Shown in pieces: positions 45,648 to 54,064 of a DNA stretch of 64,000 bases; within the stretch, counting starts at the first letter, position 1, and each line of letters opens with the position of its first letter. The position numbers were made by a program, and so were the translations under genes. The stretch is from Neobacillus massiliamazoniensis (lineage in GTDB: Bacteria; Bacillota; Bacilli; Bacillales; Cytobacillaceae), in the NCBI RefSeq assembly GCF_001048695.1, contig NZ_CVRB01000001.1:1426001-1490000 (forward strand), read 5' to 3'. The notes under the pieces are model-generated. The model was not told the DNA's origin and did no database searches. It was given only the letters and a program-made list of their open reading frames with translations.

Positions 45648-46211
45648 ATGAAAATCTTAGATATTACATACGTTGCTTTGTTTGCTGCTTTTATGGGGGT
45701 TCTAGGTATGATACCGCCGATTATGCTTTCGTTTACACCGGTTTCGATTACCCTGCAGACTTTAGGTGTTCTTCTTGCCGGTGGTGTGTTGGGGGCGAGA
45801 CGAGGGGCATGGAGCATGACCATTTTCTTGCTGCTCGTTGCAGCTGGAGCACCTCTTTTGTCCGGAGGTCGCGGTGGATTGGGTGTATTTTTCGGACCGA
45901 GTGCCGGCTACTTGATTTCCTGGCCGATCACTGCTTTTTGCGTTGGCTACCTTATCTCTCGATTTAGTAAATTACGATTCTGGAGAATCTTGCTAATTAA
46001 TCTTACCGTAGGGATTTTCCTAGTTTATTTAATTGGGATTCCGGTGCAAGCTTTTATTATGCATCTTCCACTGATAAAAACGATTCAAATAAGTCTAGTT
46101 TATATTCCGGGTGATGCCCTTAAGGCAACGATTGCTTCCTATCTCACCTATAGACTTTTGAAGGCACCTGCCATCAAACGAAATTTTCATAAAAATGTTG
46201 AGACACTGTAA
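45648..46211 (+). CDS. bioY: Biotin transporter BioY (YhfU-like)
   Basis: 187 residues with about six membrane segments. The family motif around FTPVSITLQTLGVLLAGGVLGARRGA and GRGGLGVFFGPSAGYLISWP is clear. It is the substrate-binding S component of an ECF-type biotin importer. The BirA operator directly upstream supports biotin control. It is followed by acyl-CoA ligase and thiolase genes, the same set and order as yhfU-yhfT-yhfS of B. subtilis. Confidence 0.93.
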   Translation: MKILDITYVALFAAFMGVLGMIPPIMLSFTPVSITLQTLGVLLAGGVLGARRGAWSMTIFLLLVAAGAPLLSGGRGGLGVFFGPSAGYLISWPITAFCVGYLISRFSKLRFWRILLINLTVGIFLVYLIGIPVQAFIMHLPLIKTIQISLVYIPGDALKATIASYLTYRLLKAPAIKRNFHKNVETL

Positions 46212-46228
46212 CAGTGTCTTTTTTTTGA
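46200..46228 (+). terminator. Hairpin after bioY
   Basis: AGACACTGT pairs with ACAGTGTCT and is followed by T8. It may attenuate the downstream genes. Confidence 0.75.
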
Positions 46229-46275
46229 TAAAATAAGTGTATTATCTACATCATTCAAATTGTAAGGAGAAAATC

Positions 46276-47733
46276 ATGGCAGGCATTACGGATACCTATT
46301 TAAATCACGCAAACGAATTTCCTGATAAAATCGCCATTCAAACACAAAGTGAAAAAATAAGCTATTCTAAATGGCTGGAATTACTGAATAAAACCGCCAA
46401 TTGGCTTGATTCTCTTAACCTTCCAACTAAAACGCTCGCGATCCTGCTTCCTAATGGAATCCCTTTTCTCCAACTCTTCACGGGAGCAGCGGCGGCTGGC
46501 TGGACTGCCGTTCCCTTTGATGCGAGATGGACAGAAACGGAGTTACAGAAGAGGTTAAGGCTATCCGGCACTTCCCTTGTCATAACAACAAAAAGTAGGC
46601 AGCCTTTTTTAAAAAAATTCTTTCCAACTGTGTACACTTGGGAGGATTGTTTGGAGGAAATCTGTCAAGCCCCGGCCACAAAAGCATATCAATCGGAGGG
46701 TGAGATGCCCTTTTATATGGGATTTACTTCGGGTTCAACGGGTGAGCCAAAGGCGTTTATTCGCTCACAAAATTCTTGGGTCGCTAGCTTTGATTGCACT
46801 TGTTTTGACTTTCAGATTGATGAAAACGATGGTGTCCTCATTCCTGGAACGCTGATTCATTCCCATTTTCTTTATGGAGCTATCAGCACTTTATATCTTG
46901 GAGGCACGGTTTTTCTGATGGAAAAATTCTCGGCGAAACATGCCCTGGCATTAATCGAATCGGCCTCTATAACGGTTATGTATGTGGTCCCAACGATGAT
47001 TGCCGCCTTCATAAAGGAAGACCATTACATGAAAAAACCATTGAGAATTCTCTCATCGGGTGCGAAGTGGGAAGAGAATTCAAAAGAGGAAATTCGAAAT
47101 GTCTTTCCTAATTTAAAGATGTACGAGTTTTACGGGGCAAGTGAATTAAGCTTTGTGACGGTTTTATCGGATATTGATTCGGCCCGTAAACCCGGATCTG
47201 TTGGAAGGCCGTGTCATAATGTAGAAATCCAAATTCGTAGAGCGGATGGGGAATGCGCCAAGCAGAATGAACCTGGGAAAATTTATGTTAAAAGCGATAT
47301 GATCTTTATTGGTTATCTTCATCATAACCAGGATCGCGTCCGGGACGAACATGGCTGGATAACGGTCGATGATATGGGTTATCTCGATGAGGAAGGCTTC
47401 CTCTTTATTGCTGGCAGGGAAAAGAACATGATTTTATATGGAGGAATTAATATTTTTCCTGAAGAGATTGAAAAGGTATTATCGTTGCACTCGGATGTGG
47501 AGGAAGCAGCGGTTGTCGGTCTTCCGGACCCATACTGGGGTCAGATTGTTACGGCAGCAGTAAAAGGAAGGGCCTCCTTAAGTGAACTAAAGAAAATCTG
47601 TCGTGAAAATTTAGCTTCTTTTAAAATTCCCCGGAAATGGGTTTTCGTCGACGAACTACCGCATACAGCGAGTGGAAAAATTGCTCGGCCGCAAGTAAAA
47701 GACTTAATTGAAAGTAAGGTGAATGACCATTAG
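46276..47733 (+). CDS. yhfT: Acyl-CoA synthetase, AMP-forming (YhfT-like)
   Basis: 485 residues of the ANL superfamily. The P-loop is GFTSGSTGEPKAF (about residue 155), the motif YEFYGASELS (about 290), the hinge GWITVDDMGYLD, and the C-terminal lysine in TASGKIARP. It activates a carboxylic acid with ATP and CoA; chain length is unknown. The ATG at 46276 follows AAGGAG. It overlaps the thiolase start by 11 bases. Placement behind bioY suggests a fatty acid or pimelate-related role in biotin supply (inference). Confidence 0.88.
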   Translation: MAGITDTYLNHANEFPDKIAIQTQSEKISYSKWLELLNKTANWLDSLNLPTKTLAILLPNGIPFLQLFTGAAAAGWTAVPFDARWTETELQKRLRLSGTSLVITTKSRQPFLKKFFPTVYTWEDCLEEICQAPATKAYQSEGEMPFYMGFTSGSTGEPKAFIRSQNSWVASFDCTCFDFQIDENDGVLIPGTLIHSHFLYGAISTLYLGGTVFLMEKFSAKHALALIESASITVMYVVPTMIAAFIKEDHYMKKPLRILSSGAKWEENSKEEIRNVFPNLKMYEFYGASELSFVTVLSDIDSARKPGSVGRPCHNVEIQIRRADGECAKQNEPGKIYVKSDMIFIGYLHHNQDRVRDEHGWITVDDMGYLDEEGFLFIAGREKNMILYGGINIFPEEIEKVLSLHSDVEEAAVVGLPDPYWGQIVTAAVKGRASLSELKKICRENLASFKIPRKWVFVDELPHTASGKIARPQVKDLIESKVNDH

Positions 47734-48820
47734 ACGAGCGGTAATTGTTCAAGCGAAGCGAACGCCGATTGGTAAACAAAATGGGGTGTTAAAAGCCCTT
47801 CAGCCGTATGAACTGGCGGCTCCAATCATTCGGCAGCTTGCGAAAGGCTTGAAAGTGGATGATGTCCTGCTCGGGAACGTGACAGGACCGGGCGGAAATG
47901 TGGCCCGCTTGTCTGCCCTTGAAGCGGGACTCCCGCTATCGGTACCAGGGGTCACACTTGACCGCCAGTGCAGTGCCGGTCTTGAAGCGGTTCGCCTTGC
48001 CTGCTATTTAGTTCAGGGGGGAGCCGGCAATTGCTATATTGCCGGCGGCGTTGAGAGTACGAGTACTTCCCCTTTTCCCAAAAGAGCCCGCTTCTCCCCC
48101 GATTCGATTGGTGACCCCGACATGGGGGTGGCGGCGGAATATGTGGCAAAAAAATATGGGATTTCAAAAGAGAATCAGGATGACTATGCATTGCTTAGCT
48201 ATGAACGAAGCTGGGAAGCTTTCATGAAAGGTTATTTTTCAGAAGAAATTGTTTCAATTAATAATTTGGCTCAAGATGAAGAACTGCTCAAAGAGCGTAA
48301 AATCGCAGCCCTTTTGAAACGGGCTAAGCCGATTTTTGCCAAAGAAAATGGCACTGTCACCGCGGCGAACAGCTGCGGAATTCATGACGGGGCAGCGGCA
48401 GTAGTCGTAATGGACGAATTAGAGGCGAATAGGCTTGGGTATAAGCCTGTCCTTCGCTTTGTCGACAGTGAGGTAACAGGCGTACATCCTTTTTATCCAG
48501 GAATTGGCCCTGTTCCAGCCATTCAGGCCATATTAAATAGAAACCATTTGACCATCGGAGATATCGATTTGATTGAAATCAATGAGGCATTTGCTTCGAA
48601 AATTGTAGCCTGTGCAGAGGAGCTTTCAATTCCATATCAAAAATTAAATATTAGCGGCGGCGCATTAACGATTGGCCACCCTTACGGAGCGTCCGGTGCA
48701 ATCTTAGTGACAAGACTGTTCTATGAAGTACAGCGGAAGAAAGAAGCAAACTATGTTCTTTCCGCCATCGGATCTGGTGGCGGGATTGGCGTTGCTGTCT
48801 TGTTTGAAGCAGTGAGATAG
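47723..48820 (+). CDS. yhfS: Thiolase-family acyltransferase (YhfS-like)
   Basis: 365 residues, somewhat short for a thiolase (about 390). The nucleophilic cysteine is Cys83 in DRQCSAGLEA, Asn/His are in EINEAFASK and GHPYGASGA. The second active-site cysteine of the usual CIGGG motif is absent: the segment reads SAIGSGGGIG. It may therefore act with altered chemistry or as a synthase/decarboxylase. It is in one operon with bioY and the ligase. Confidence 0.85.
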   Translation: MTIRRAVIVQAKRTPIGKQNGVLKALQPYELAAPIIRQLAKGLKVDDVLLGNVTGPGGNVARLSALEAGLPLSVPGVTLDRQCSAGLEAVRLACYLVQGGAGNCYIAGGVESTSTSPFPKRARFSPDSIGDPDMGVAAEYVAKKYGISKENQDDYALLSYERSWEAFMKGYFSEEIVSINNLAQDEELLKERKIAALLKRAKPIFAKENGTVTAANSCGIHDGAAAVVVMDELEANRLGYKPVLRFVDSEVTGVHPFYPGIGPVPAIQAILNRNHLTIGDIDLIEINEAFASKIVACAEELSIPYQKLNISGGALTIGHPYGASGAILVTRLFYEVQRKKEANYVLSAIGSGGGIGVAVLFEAVR

Positions 48821-48897
48821 TCAGAATAATTGCCATAAATCGACAAATTTCGGCTCGAAATCGTTTTTTATAGCTGAAAAAATAGTCAATATATAAT

Positions 48898-48941
48898 GAA
48901 GAGGGTGATCTAAATATAAATCCATGATCCCCTCTTTTTCT
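48898..48941. terminator. Hairpin between convergent thiolase and XRE genes
   Basis: GAGGGTGATC pairs imperfectly with GATCCCCTC, with T-rich sequence on the plus strand. It can serve both genes. Confidence 0.55.
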
Positions 48942-49468
48942 TATACTTCAGTATAAACCGCTATTAAAACAACAGCTGGCTCGTCCCCGATATTTTTAAC
49001 AAAGTGAGGGACACTAGCACACCAACTGAACGTATCTCCTTCTTCTAATATAAAAGAGTCTTCACCTTGTTCCGCAAGAATTTTCCCCTTTAGGATTAAA
49101 TGACATTCTTCTCCCTCGTGTGCTTTTTTTTCTCCGGTTGAAGCTCCAGGGGGAAATTCAACCTGTCTAATGCTTAAACCGCCTCTAGATGCTAAATGCT
49201 CCACCTTTAATTCTGGGTTTTTAGAGACTGTGAATTCTCTTTCATTTTTTCTTATTACAGTCATGTGTTCATCTTTTTCTAAAAGCAGATAGGGTAAAGG
49301 AACTTTTAAGAAATTAGCGATTGTTTGTAATGTACTAATGGATGGGGATGTGTTGTTATTTTCAACATTGCTGATAAACCCCTTTGAAAGCCCAGTTTCG
49401 TCACACATTTGGGCAATGGTAATTTTTTTTCTATTTCTAATGGTACGTATTTTAGAACCGATATCCAT
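48941..49468 (-). CDS. XRE-family regulator with C-terminal cupin
   Basis: 175 residues. The N-terminal HTH_3 domain spans residues 5-60 (ITIAQMCDETGLSKGFISNVE) and the C-terminal cupin about 105-172 (HEGEECHLILKG, EGDTFSWCASVPH). Such regulators sense a small ligand through the cupin. The start is ATG at 49468, with GAGGTG 6 bases upstream. It is divergent from the ring-cleavage genes and faces several copies of a 17-base operator-like motif. Confidence 0.88.
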   Translation of the reverse strand: MDIGSKIRTIRNRKKITIAQMCDETGLSKGFISNVENNNTSPSISTLQTIANFLKVPLPYLLLEKDEHMTVIRKNEREFTVSKNPELKVEHLASRGGLSIRQVEFPPGASTGEKKAHEGEECHLILKGKILAEQGEDSFILEEGDTFSWCASVPHFVKNIGDEPAVVLIAVYTEV

Positions 49469-49484
49469 CTTTTTCACCTCGTTA

Positions 49485-49618
49485 GTTTCTTAATAGTAAA
49501 CTTAATTTCATATTAACAAAAAAATAATTGACTTGCTATACCTATATTTGATATTGTATAGAAAACAAAGATTCATATAAGTAAACAGGAAGTGGTTTCG
49601 AGTTTCTTAATATGAAAC
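49485..49618. promoter_or_regulatory. Operator-like motif cluster for the XRE regulator
   Basis: GTTTCTTAATAGTAAAC at 49485-49501 and GTTTCTTAATATGAAAC at 49602-49618 are near-identical. Inverted partial copies lie at 49505-49520 (TTTCATATTAA) and 49571-49586 (TTCATATAAGTAAAC). A TTGACT at 49528 with TATTGT 18 bases later may be the plus-strand promoter. Confidence 0.55.
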
Positions 49619-49654
49619 ATTTGTTGATATAAATAAATTTAACTCTTTTCTTTT

Positions 49655-49837
49655 GGCTCTGTTAAACTTGCCTATTGATTTCCGCTCCAAGCGCTCGCTT
49701 TCCGCGGGCGGTCCGGGGAGCCTCCTCGGCGCTACCCGCGCCTGCGGGGTCTCCCTGCCCCGTACTCCCGCAGGAGTCGAGCGCCTTCCGCTCCAATCAA
49801 CATAGTGGCAAAATCAACAATGAGCTTTAACATAGCC
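49655..49837 (-). mobile_element. MITE-like element, copy 2
   Basis: 183 bases, inverted relative to copy 1. Terminal repeats are GGCTCTGTTAAA and TTTAACATAGCC. The flanks TTTCTTTT and TTTCGTTT match in 7 of 8 positions, an eroded 8-base target duplication. It lies between the operator cluster and the first catabolic gene. Confidence 0.8.
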
Positions 49838-49880
49838 TTTCGTTTAAAAATACATTTGTTGAAACAGGAGGATTTACTAA

Positions 49881-50525
49881 ATGGAAACACCCATGATTTA
49901 TGAATTACGTCGTCCAAAGAATGTTGTTCCAGGGAAGAAGTATCCTGCCTTGTTTGTTATGCACGGTATTGGAAGTAATGAACACAATATGCTGTCACTA
50001 GTCGATGGTCTAGAGGATTACTTTTATATCTTCAGTGTAAGAGGGCATCTAACCCAAGGACCGGGATTTGCTTACTTTACGATCCAAGGCTACGGCAAAC
50101 CACATCGGGAAGTATTCGATGAGGGCATCAATAAATTATCAAACTTTATTGATTATGCATCTGAAAAGTATCCACTCGATCCCAACAAATTATACTTACT
50201 TGGTTTTAGCCAAGGCGCAATTGTTTCAATGACATTGGCATTAACACTTGGTAATAAAATTAAAGGAATTGTTGCACTTAGCGGATATATTCCATTGTTT
50301 GTGAAGGAAGAATACAACATTAATCCAGGCAAAAATTTATCTGTGTTTATATCACATGGTGAATTCGATCAGGTTCTACCGTATGAGTGGGGAAAAGAGA
50401 ATGTCGAATATTTTACTAAGCTAGGTATACCTGTAACTTTTAAAACTTATCCAGAAGGACACACGGTATCCGAAAAAAATCTGCAAGATTTACAAACATG
50501 GATAGTAAATGAATTACAGAGATAG
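49881..50525 (+). CDS. Alpha/beta hydrolase (carboxylesterase family)
   Basis: 214 residues. The oxyanion motif is FVMHGIGSNEHN, the nucleophile Ser is in LLGFSQGAIVS (about residue 114), Asp in SHGEFDQVLP and His in YPEGHTVSE. The family includes carboxylesterases and phospholipases. Next to an extradiol dioxygenase it could cleave an aromatic ester or a ring-fission product (inference). The ATG at 49881 follows AGGAGG. Confidence 0.8.
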   Translation: METPMIYELRRPKNVVPGKKYPALFVMHGIGSNEHNMLSLVDGLEDYFYIFSVRGHLTQGPGFAYFTIQGYGKPHREVFDEGINKLSNFIDYASEKYPLDPNKLYLLGFSQGAIVSMTLALTLGNKIKGIVALSGYIPLFVKEEYNINPGKNLSVFISHGEFDQVLPYEWGKENVEYFTKLGIPVTFKTYPEGHTVSEKNLQDLQTWIVNELQR

Positions 50526-50554
50526 AAACTAAAAAATTAAGGGAGGAAAATAAG

Positions 50555-51334
50555 ATGTTACCATCATTATTTATTGCTCATGGAGCACCGTTGCTTGCAA
50601 TTGAGAATAATGAATATACAAAGTTTTTAAGTCAATTGGGACAAACATTGCCATGTCCTAAGGCTGTTGTTTTATTTTCGGCCCATTGGGAATCAAAAAT
50701 GCAAAAGGTAAGCGAAGTCGACCAATATAGTACAATATATGATTTCGGCGGATTTGATCCAGCTTTATATACCATTCAGTATCCGGCACGTGGCAATCAA
50801 GAAATTGCTCAAGAAATAGAAGACCTATTCACTAAAAATGGTATTTTCTTTGAAAATGAAACAACTCGCGGTTTGGATCACGGGGCTTGGGTAGTCCTTC
50901 GTATGCTTTATCCAAATGCAGATATTCCGGTCATCGCCATGTCCGTAAATCCGAACCTTTCTCCAGAAGAGCAATATAAAATTGGTAAAGCTTTATCGGT
51001 ATTAAGAGAAAATGACATTTTAATTATCGCCAGCGGTGGAACCGTGCATAACTTAAGAGCATTAAAATGGATTGACAATGGACAGGCTGATCAATGGGCA
51101 CTAGAATTCGACGACTGGTTAGCACATCATTTGGAAAAATGGGATTTACCATCACTATTTCATTACGATTCACTAGCTCCAAATGCTGAATTTGCAGTCC
51201 CTCCTTATGGGAATGAGCATTTTATTCCAATCTTTTATGCAATGGGTGCGGCCGACAATCAGCAAAAAGCAACCTTACTTCATCGTAGTTTTCGATATGG
51301 CAACCTTAGTCACAGCGTCTGGCAGTTTGGATGA
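50555..51334 (+). CDS. Class III extradiol ring-cleavage dioxygenase (LigB/DODA type)
   Basis: 259 residues. Metal-binding histidines are in FIAHGAP (about residue 9) and FSAHWES (about 47), with RGLDHGAWV and GGTVHNLRA in the usual places. It cleaves catechol-type rings beside the hydroxyls using Fe or Zn. The natural substrate is not evident; DOPA-like dioxygenase is only the common label. The spacing of 29 bases suggests one operon. Confidence 0.85.
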   Translation: MLPSLFIAHGAPLLAIENNEYTKFLSQLGQTLPCPKAVVLFSAHWESKMQKVSEVDQYSTIYDFGGFDPALYTIQYPARGNQEIAQEIEDLFTKNGIFFENETTRGLDHGAWVVLRMLYPNADIPVIAMSVNPNLSPEEQYKIGKALSVLRENDILIIASGGTVHNLRALKWIDNGQADQWALEFDDWLAHHLEKWDLPSLFHYDSLAPNAEFAVPPYGNEHFIPIFYAMGAADNQQKATLLHRSFRYGNLSHSVWQFG

Positions 51335-51371
51335 TGTCTCTAAAGATTAGTGGAAAATGGAGTAATAGGAC

Positions 51372-52148
51372 ATGAATATTATAGAAATAGCAAATGAAAT
51401 TCATTGGCATCAAAAAAACGTATTAGAAATGGATAAAATCACAACAAGATACGCAGGACTAACTCTTGAGGATGCTTATGAAATTCAAAAAATGAATATC
51501 ATAAAAGATTTGCAATCTGGCGAACAATTTGTCGGTTGGAAAATGGGGTTAACGAGTTTAGCAAAGCAACAATCAGTGGGAGTAAACCAGCCTATTTACG
51601 GAAGATTACTGAAATCAATGAAAATGATTGACGGAGAATTATCTTTAGAAGGATTAATCCATCCGAGAGTGGAACCAGAATTTGCTTTTTTAATAAATAA
51701 ACGTCTTGAAGGAGCTAATGTCTCAGAAAAAGATGTTTGGCAGGCTACCGAATGCATTATTCCTGCAGTGGAGATTATTGACAGTCGGTATAGGGACTTT
51801 TCATTCAATCTAATAGATGTTGTGGCAGACAATGCTTCAAGTGCGAAATTTTTGCTTTCGGAACAAGCATTTTCCCCTAGCCAGTTTCAATGGGAAAAAG
51901 TCCAAGTCACGATGAAGTTAAATGAAAGAAAAGTCCAAGAAGGAAAAGGATCAGCGGTTATGGGACACCCTGTTCGCTCGGTGGTTGAACTTGTTAAAAT
52001 GTTACATTCATCAGGGCTTTGCATTGAGCCGGGAATGGTCGTACTAACAGGCGGCATCACTGAAGCTATACATGTTTCCAGTGGAGACTTGCTTGAGGTT
52101 GAGTTTGATAAATTTAGTACATTGTATTTGAATCGCAAAAGGTCATAG
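51372..52148 (+). CDS. 2-oxopent-4-enoate hydratase / 4-oxalocrotonate decarboxylase family
   Basis: 258 residues of the fumarylacetoacetase-like fold. GWKMGLTS, PRVEPEFAFL (acidic metal ligands) and the AVEIIDSRY stretch are typical. The family includes DmpE (hydratase) and DmpH (decarboxylase), which cannot be told apart here by eye. It would act after ring cleavage in a meta-type pathway. Confidence 0.85.
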   Translation: MNIIEIANEIHWHQKNVLEMDKITTRYAGLTLEDAYEIQKMNIIKDLQSGEQFVGWKMGLTSLAKQQSVGVNQPIYGRLLKSMKMIDGELSLEGLIHPRVEPEFAFLINKRLEGANVSEKDVWQATECIIPAVEIIDSRYRDFSFNLIDVVADNASSAKFLLSEQAFSPSQFQWEKVQVTMKLNERKVQEGKGSAVMGHPVRSVVELVKMLHSSGLCIEPGMVVLTGGITEAIHVSSGDLLEVEFDKFSTLYLNRKRS

Positions 52149-52161
52149 GGGGAGATATCAA

Positions 52162-52365
52162 ATGCCAATCATCCAAGTACACCTGCTTGAGGGCAGATCT
52201 GCAGAATTAAAACGGCAATTGATTTCAGAGGTTACGGCTGCTGTCAGCAGGACATTAGGTAATCCACCTGAAACTGTCAGAGTGCTATTACACGAGGTTT
52301 CAGAAGAAAATTGGGGTGTGGGTGGAGTTCCAATTGTTGAAAGAAAAAATAAAAAGGAAAATTAA
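52162..52365 (+). CDS. 4-oxalocrotonate tautomerase
   Basis: 67 residues. The catalytic Pro1 is exposed after Met removal (MPIIQVHLLEGRS), Arg near positions 11 and 39 is kept, and the fold length is right. It interconverts enol and keto forms of 2-hydroxymuconate-type products. It is the last gene of the cluster, 13 bases after the hydratase. Confidence 0.9.
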   Translation: MPIIQVHLLEGRSAELKRQLISEVTAAVSRTLGNPPETVRVLLHEVSEENWGVGGVPIVERKNKKEN

Positions 52366-52377
52366 TACTTTAAACGA

Positions 52378-52420
52378 ATCCTCACTTGACCTAGAGTCTA
52401 GTGGGGATTTATTTTGCCTA
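52378..52420 (+). terminator. Terminator of the ring-cleavage cluster
   Basis: AATCCTCACT pairs with AGTGGGGATT (one mismatch), then a T-rich stretch. Confidence 0.65.
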
Positions 52421-52455
52421 TTGGCAAGGTTCAGCCTTGATGTTTAAAATTGATA

Positions 52456-52484
52456 TTGACAATCATTCTCAATGGAAATACAAT
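52456..52484 (+). promoter_or_regulatory. SigA promoter of the FTR1 operon
   Basis: Perfect TTGACA, 17-base spacer, TACAAT. Confidence 0.85.
52457..52471 (+). promoter_or_regulatory. Fur box 1
   Basis: TGACAAT-C-ATTCTCA, a 7-1-7 inverted repeat, overlaps the -35 element. Confidence 0.8.
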
Positions 52485-52504
52485 AGTAAACGTGAAGATG
52501 ATAT

Positions 52505-52519
52505 TGAAAATCGTTATCA
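52505..52519 (+). promoter_or_regulatory. Fur box 2
   Basis: TGAAAAT-C-GTTATCA, a 7-1-7 inverted repeat, lies just downstream of the predicted start site. Confidence 0.8.
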
Positions 52520-52560
52520 ATTAAAATATTAAATTAAGATAGATAATCAAGGAGGATCAC

Positions 52561-54039
52561 ATGGCTAAAAATCTACTACTTAAAATTTCTATCCTTCTAT
52601 TATTAATAGGATTAGTGATACATAATCCGGCATTAGCAGCTGGAAATTCCAGTGCTGATTTAAAAAATGCCGAGGCTTCGGTTGATCAGGCAATCGATTA
52701 TGCTTCAAAAGGGGATCTAGCGGAAGCACAGAAAGCTTTTGATCAATTTAATAAAACGTGGCGGCAAATTGAAACAGGGATTAAAAATGACTCTGCTACT
52801 GCCTACAAAGATATTGAATCGAATATGGGCCAGGTGGACTATTCCTTAACCATAAAAAAACCGGATCAGGTCCTGCAGGCTTTACAGGGTCTGAAAGCTG
52901 TAAATGAAAAATTTATCAATGGCGGCTATCCAAAAGATACTGGATTTAAGAAAAAAGATATATCCTTAGATGATTTTATTCTTATGCTTCAAAAGACTAA
53001 AGAGCAAGTCGGACAACATAATCAATCTCAAGCTTTGGAGAGTATAAAGAAAGCTAGCGACAGCTGGTTAAGCGTTGAAGGAACAGTCGTGGCGCAATCA
53101 TCTACCGTCTATAATGATTCTGAAAGAGATTTAGTTTCGATTCAAGCTATGCTTAGTGCTGATCCGCCAAATTATCAGCAGGCCGAGAAAACGATTGATA
53201 ATATGGTAAAATATCTTTCCCCTTTAGCTGATAAATCTCAATATACTTATTGGGATGCGGCGATGATTCTTATCCGTGAAGGATTGGAAGCGTTACTAGT
53301 GGTAATAGCGCTTATGTCATTTGTGAAAAAATCAGGAGAGGGAAAGGGAAAAGGATGGATTTGGACTGGAGTTCTAGCAGGTCTTGGCGTTAGTGTCATC
53401 CTTGCCATCATCGTAAAATTTGTGATTTCATCAGGTGCATTCGGAAATAATAATTTCCTCATTTCCGGCTGGACAGGAGTTTTTGCGGCGGTCATGTTAT
53501 TGTATATGAGCTATTGGCTTCATAGTCAGTCTAATATAGCTGATTGGAATCGGTATATCAAAGAAAAAAGCCAAACTGCCTTATCGACTGGAAGACTTGT
53601 TTCATTAGGGATTCTTGCCTTTCTTGCAGTATTTCGAGAAGGAACCGAAACGGTATTATTTTATATCGGTATGGCAAGTCAAATTAAGATTCAGACCTTA
53701 TTAATTGGTTTCCTTATTGGTGTAGCTATTCTTGGGATTATCGCTTATTTAATGGTTTTTGTCGGCTTAAAATTACCGCTTCGACCATTCTTTATGGTTT
53801 CAAGTGTGATTGTTTTTTATCTCTGTATTAAATTTACAGGAATGGGGATTCACAGTTTACAATTAGCCGGATTAATTCCAACAACGAATGCCGAAGGAGT
53901 ACCAAGCATAGACTTTTTCGCCTTGTATCCATCATGGGAAAGCACCATTCCGCAAATCATTTTAGTCCTTGGTGCGGTGATTCTTCTTATAACAAATAGT
54001 ATTAAAAAGAAAAAAATGATAGCAGCTCATAACAATTAA
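52561..54039 (+). CDS. efeU: FTR1-family high-affinity iron permease (EfeU/YwbL-like)
   Basis: 492 residues. Signal peptide (residues 1-26, ending NPALAA), then a helical ectodomain of about 200 residues containing two copies of a W-x3-E-x10-Y-x3-E module, then seven membrane segments. The iron-binding REGLE (about residue 238) and REGTE (about 358) motifs of FTR1 proteins are intact. It imports iron, usually ferric after oxidation. Two Fur boxes control it. It is followed after 25 bases by a lipoprotein carrying the same module. Confidence 0.92.
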   Translation: MAKNLLLKISILLLLIGLVIHNPALAAGNSSADLKNAEASVDQAIDYASKGDLAEAQKAFDQFNKTWRQIETGIKNDSATAYKDIESNMGQVDYSLTIKKPDQVLQALQGLKAVNEKFINGGYPKDTGFKKKDISLDDFILMLQKTKEQVGQHNQSQALESIKKASDSWLSVEGTVVAQSSTVYNDSERDLVSIQAMLSADPPNYQQAEKTIDNMVKYLSPLADKSQYTYWDAAMILIREGLEALLVVIALMSFVKKSGEGKGKGWIWTGVLAGLGVSVILAIIVKFVISSGAFGNNNFLISGWTGVFAAVMLLYMSYWLHSQSNIADWNRYIKEKSQTALSTGRLVSLGILAFLAVFREGTETVLFYIGMASQIKIQTLLIGFLIGVAILGIIAYLMVFVGLKLPLRPFFMVSSVIVFYLCIKFTGMGIHSLQLAGLIPTTNAEGVPSIDFFALYPSWESTIPQIILVLGAVILLITNSIKKKKMIAAHNN

Positions 54040-54064
54040 AAATCCAGAAAGTAGGAATATTACT

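Noticed and set aside
48901..48941. Riboswitch or attenuator at the XRE gene end
   Set aside because: Only a simple imperfect terminator hairpin between convergent genes is visible.
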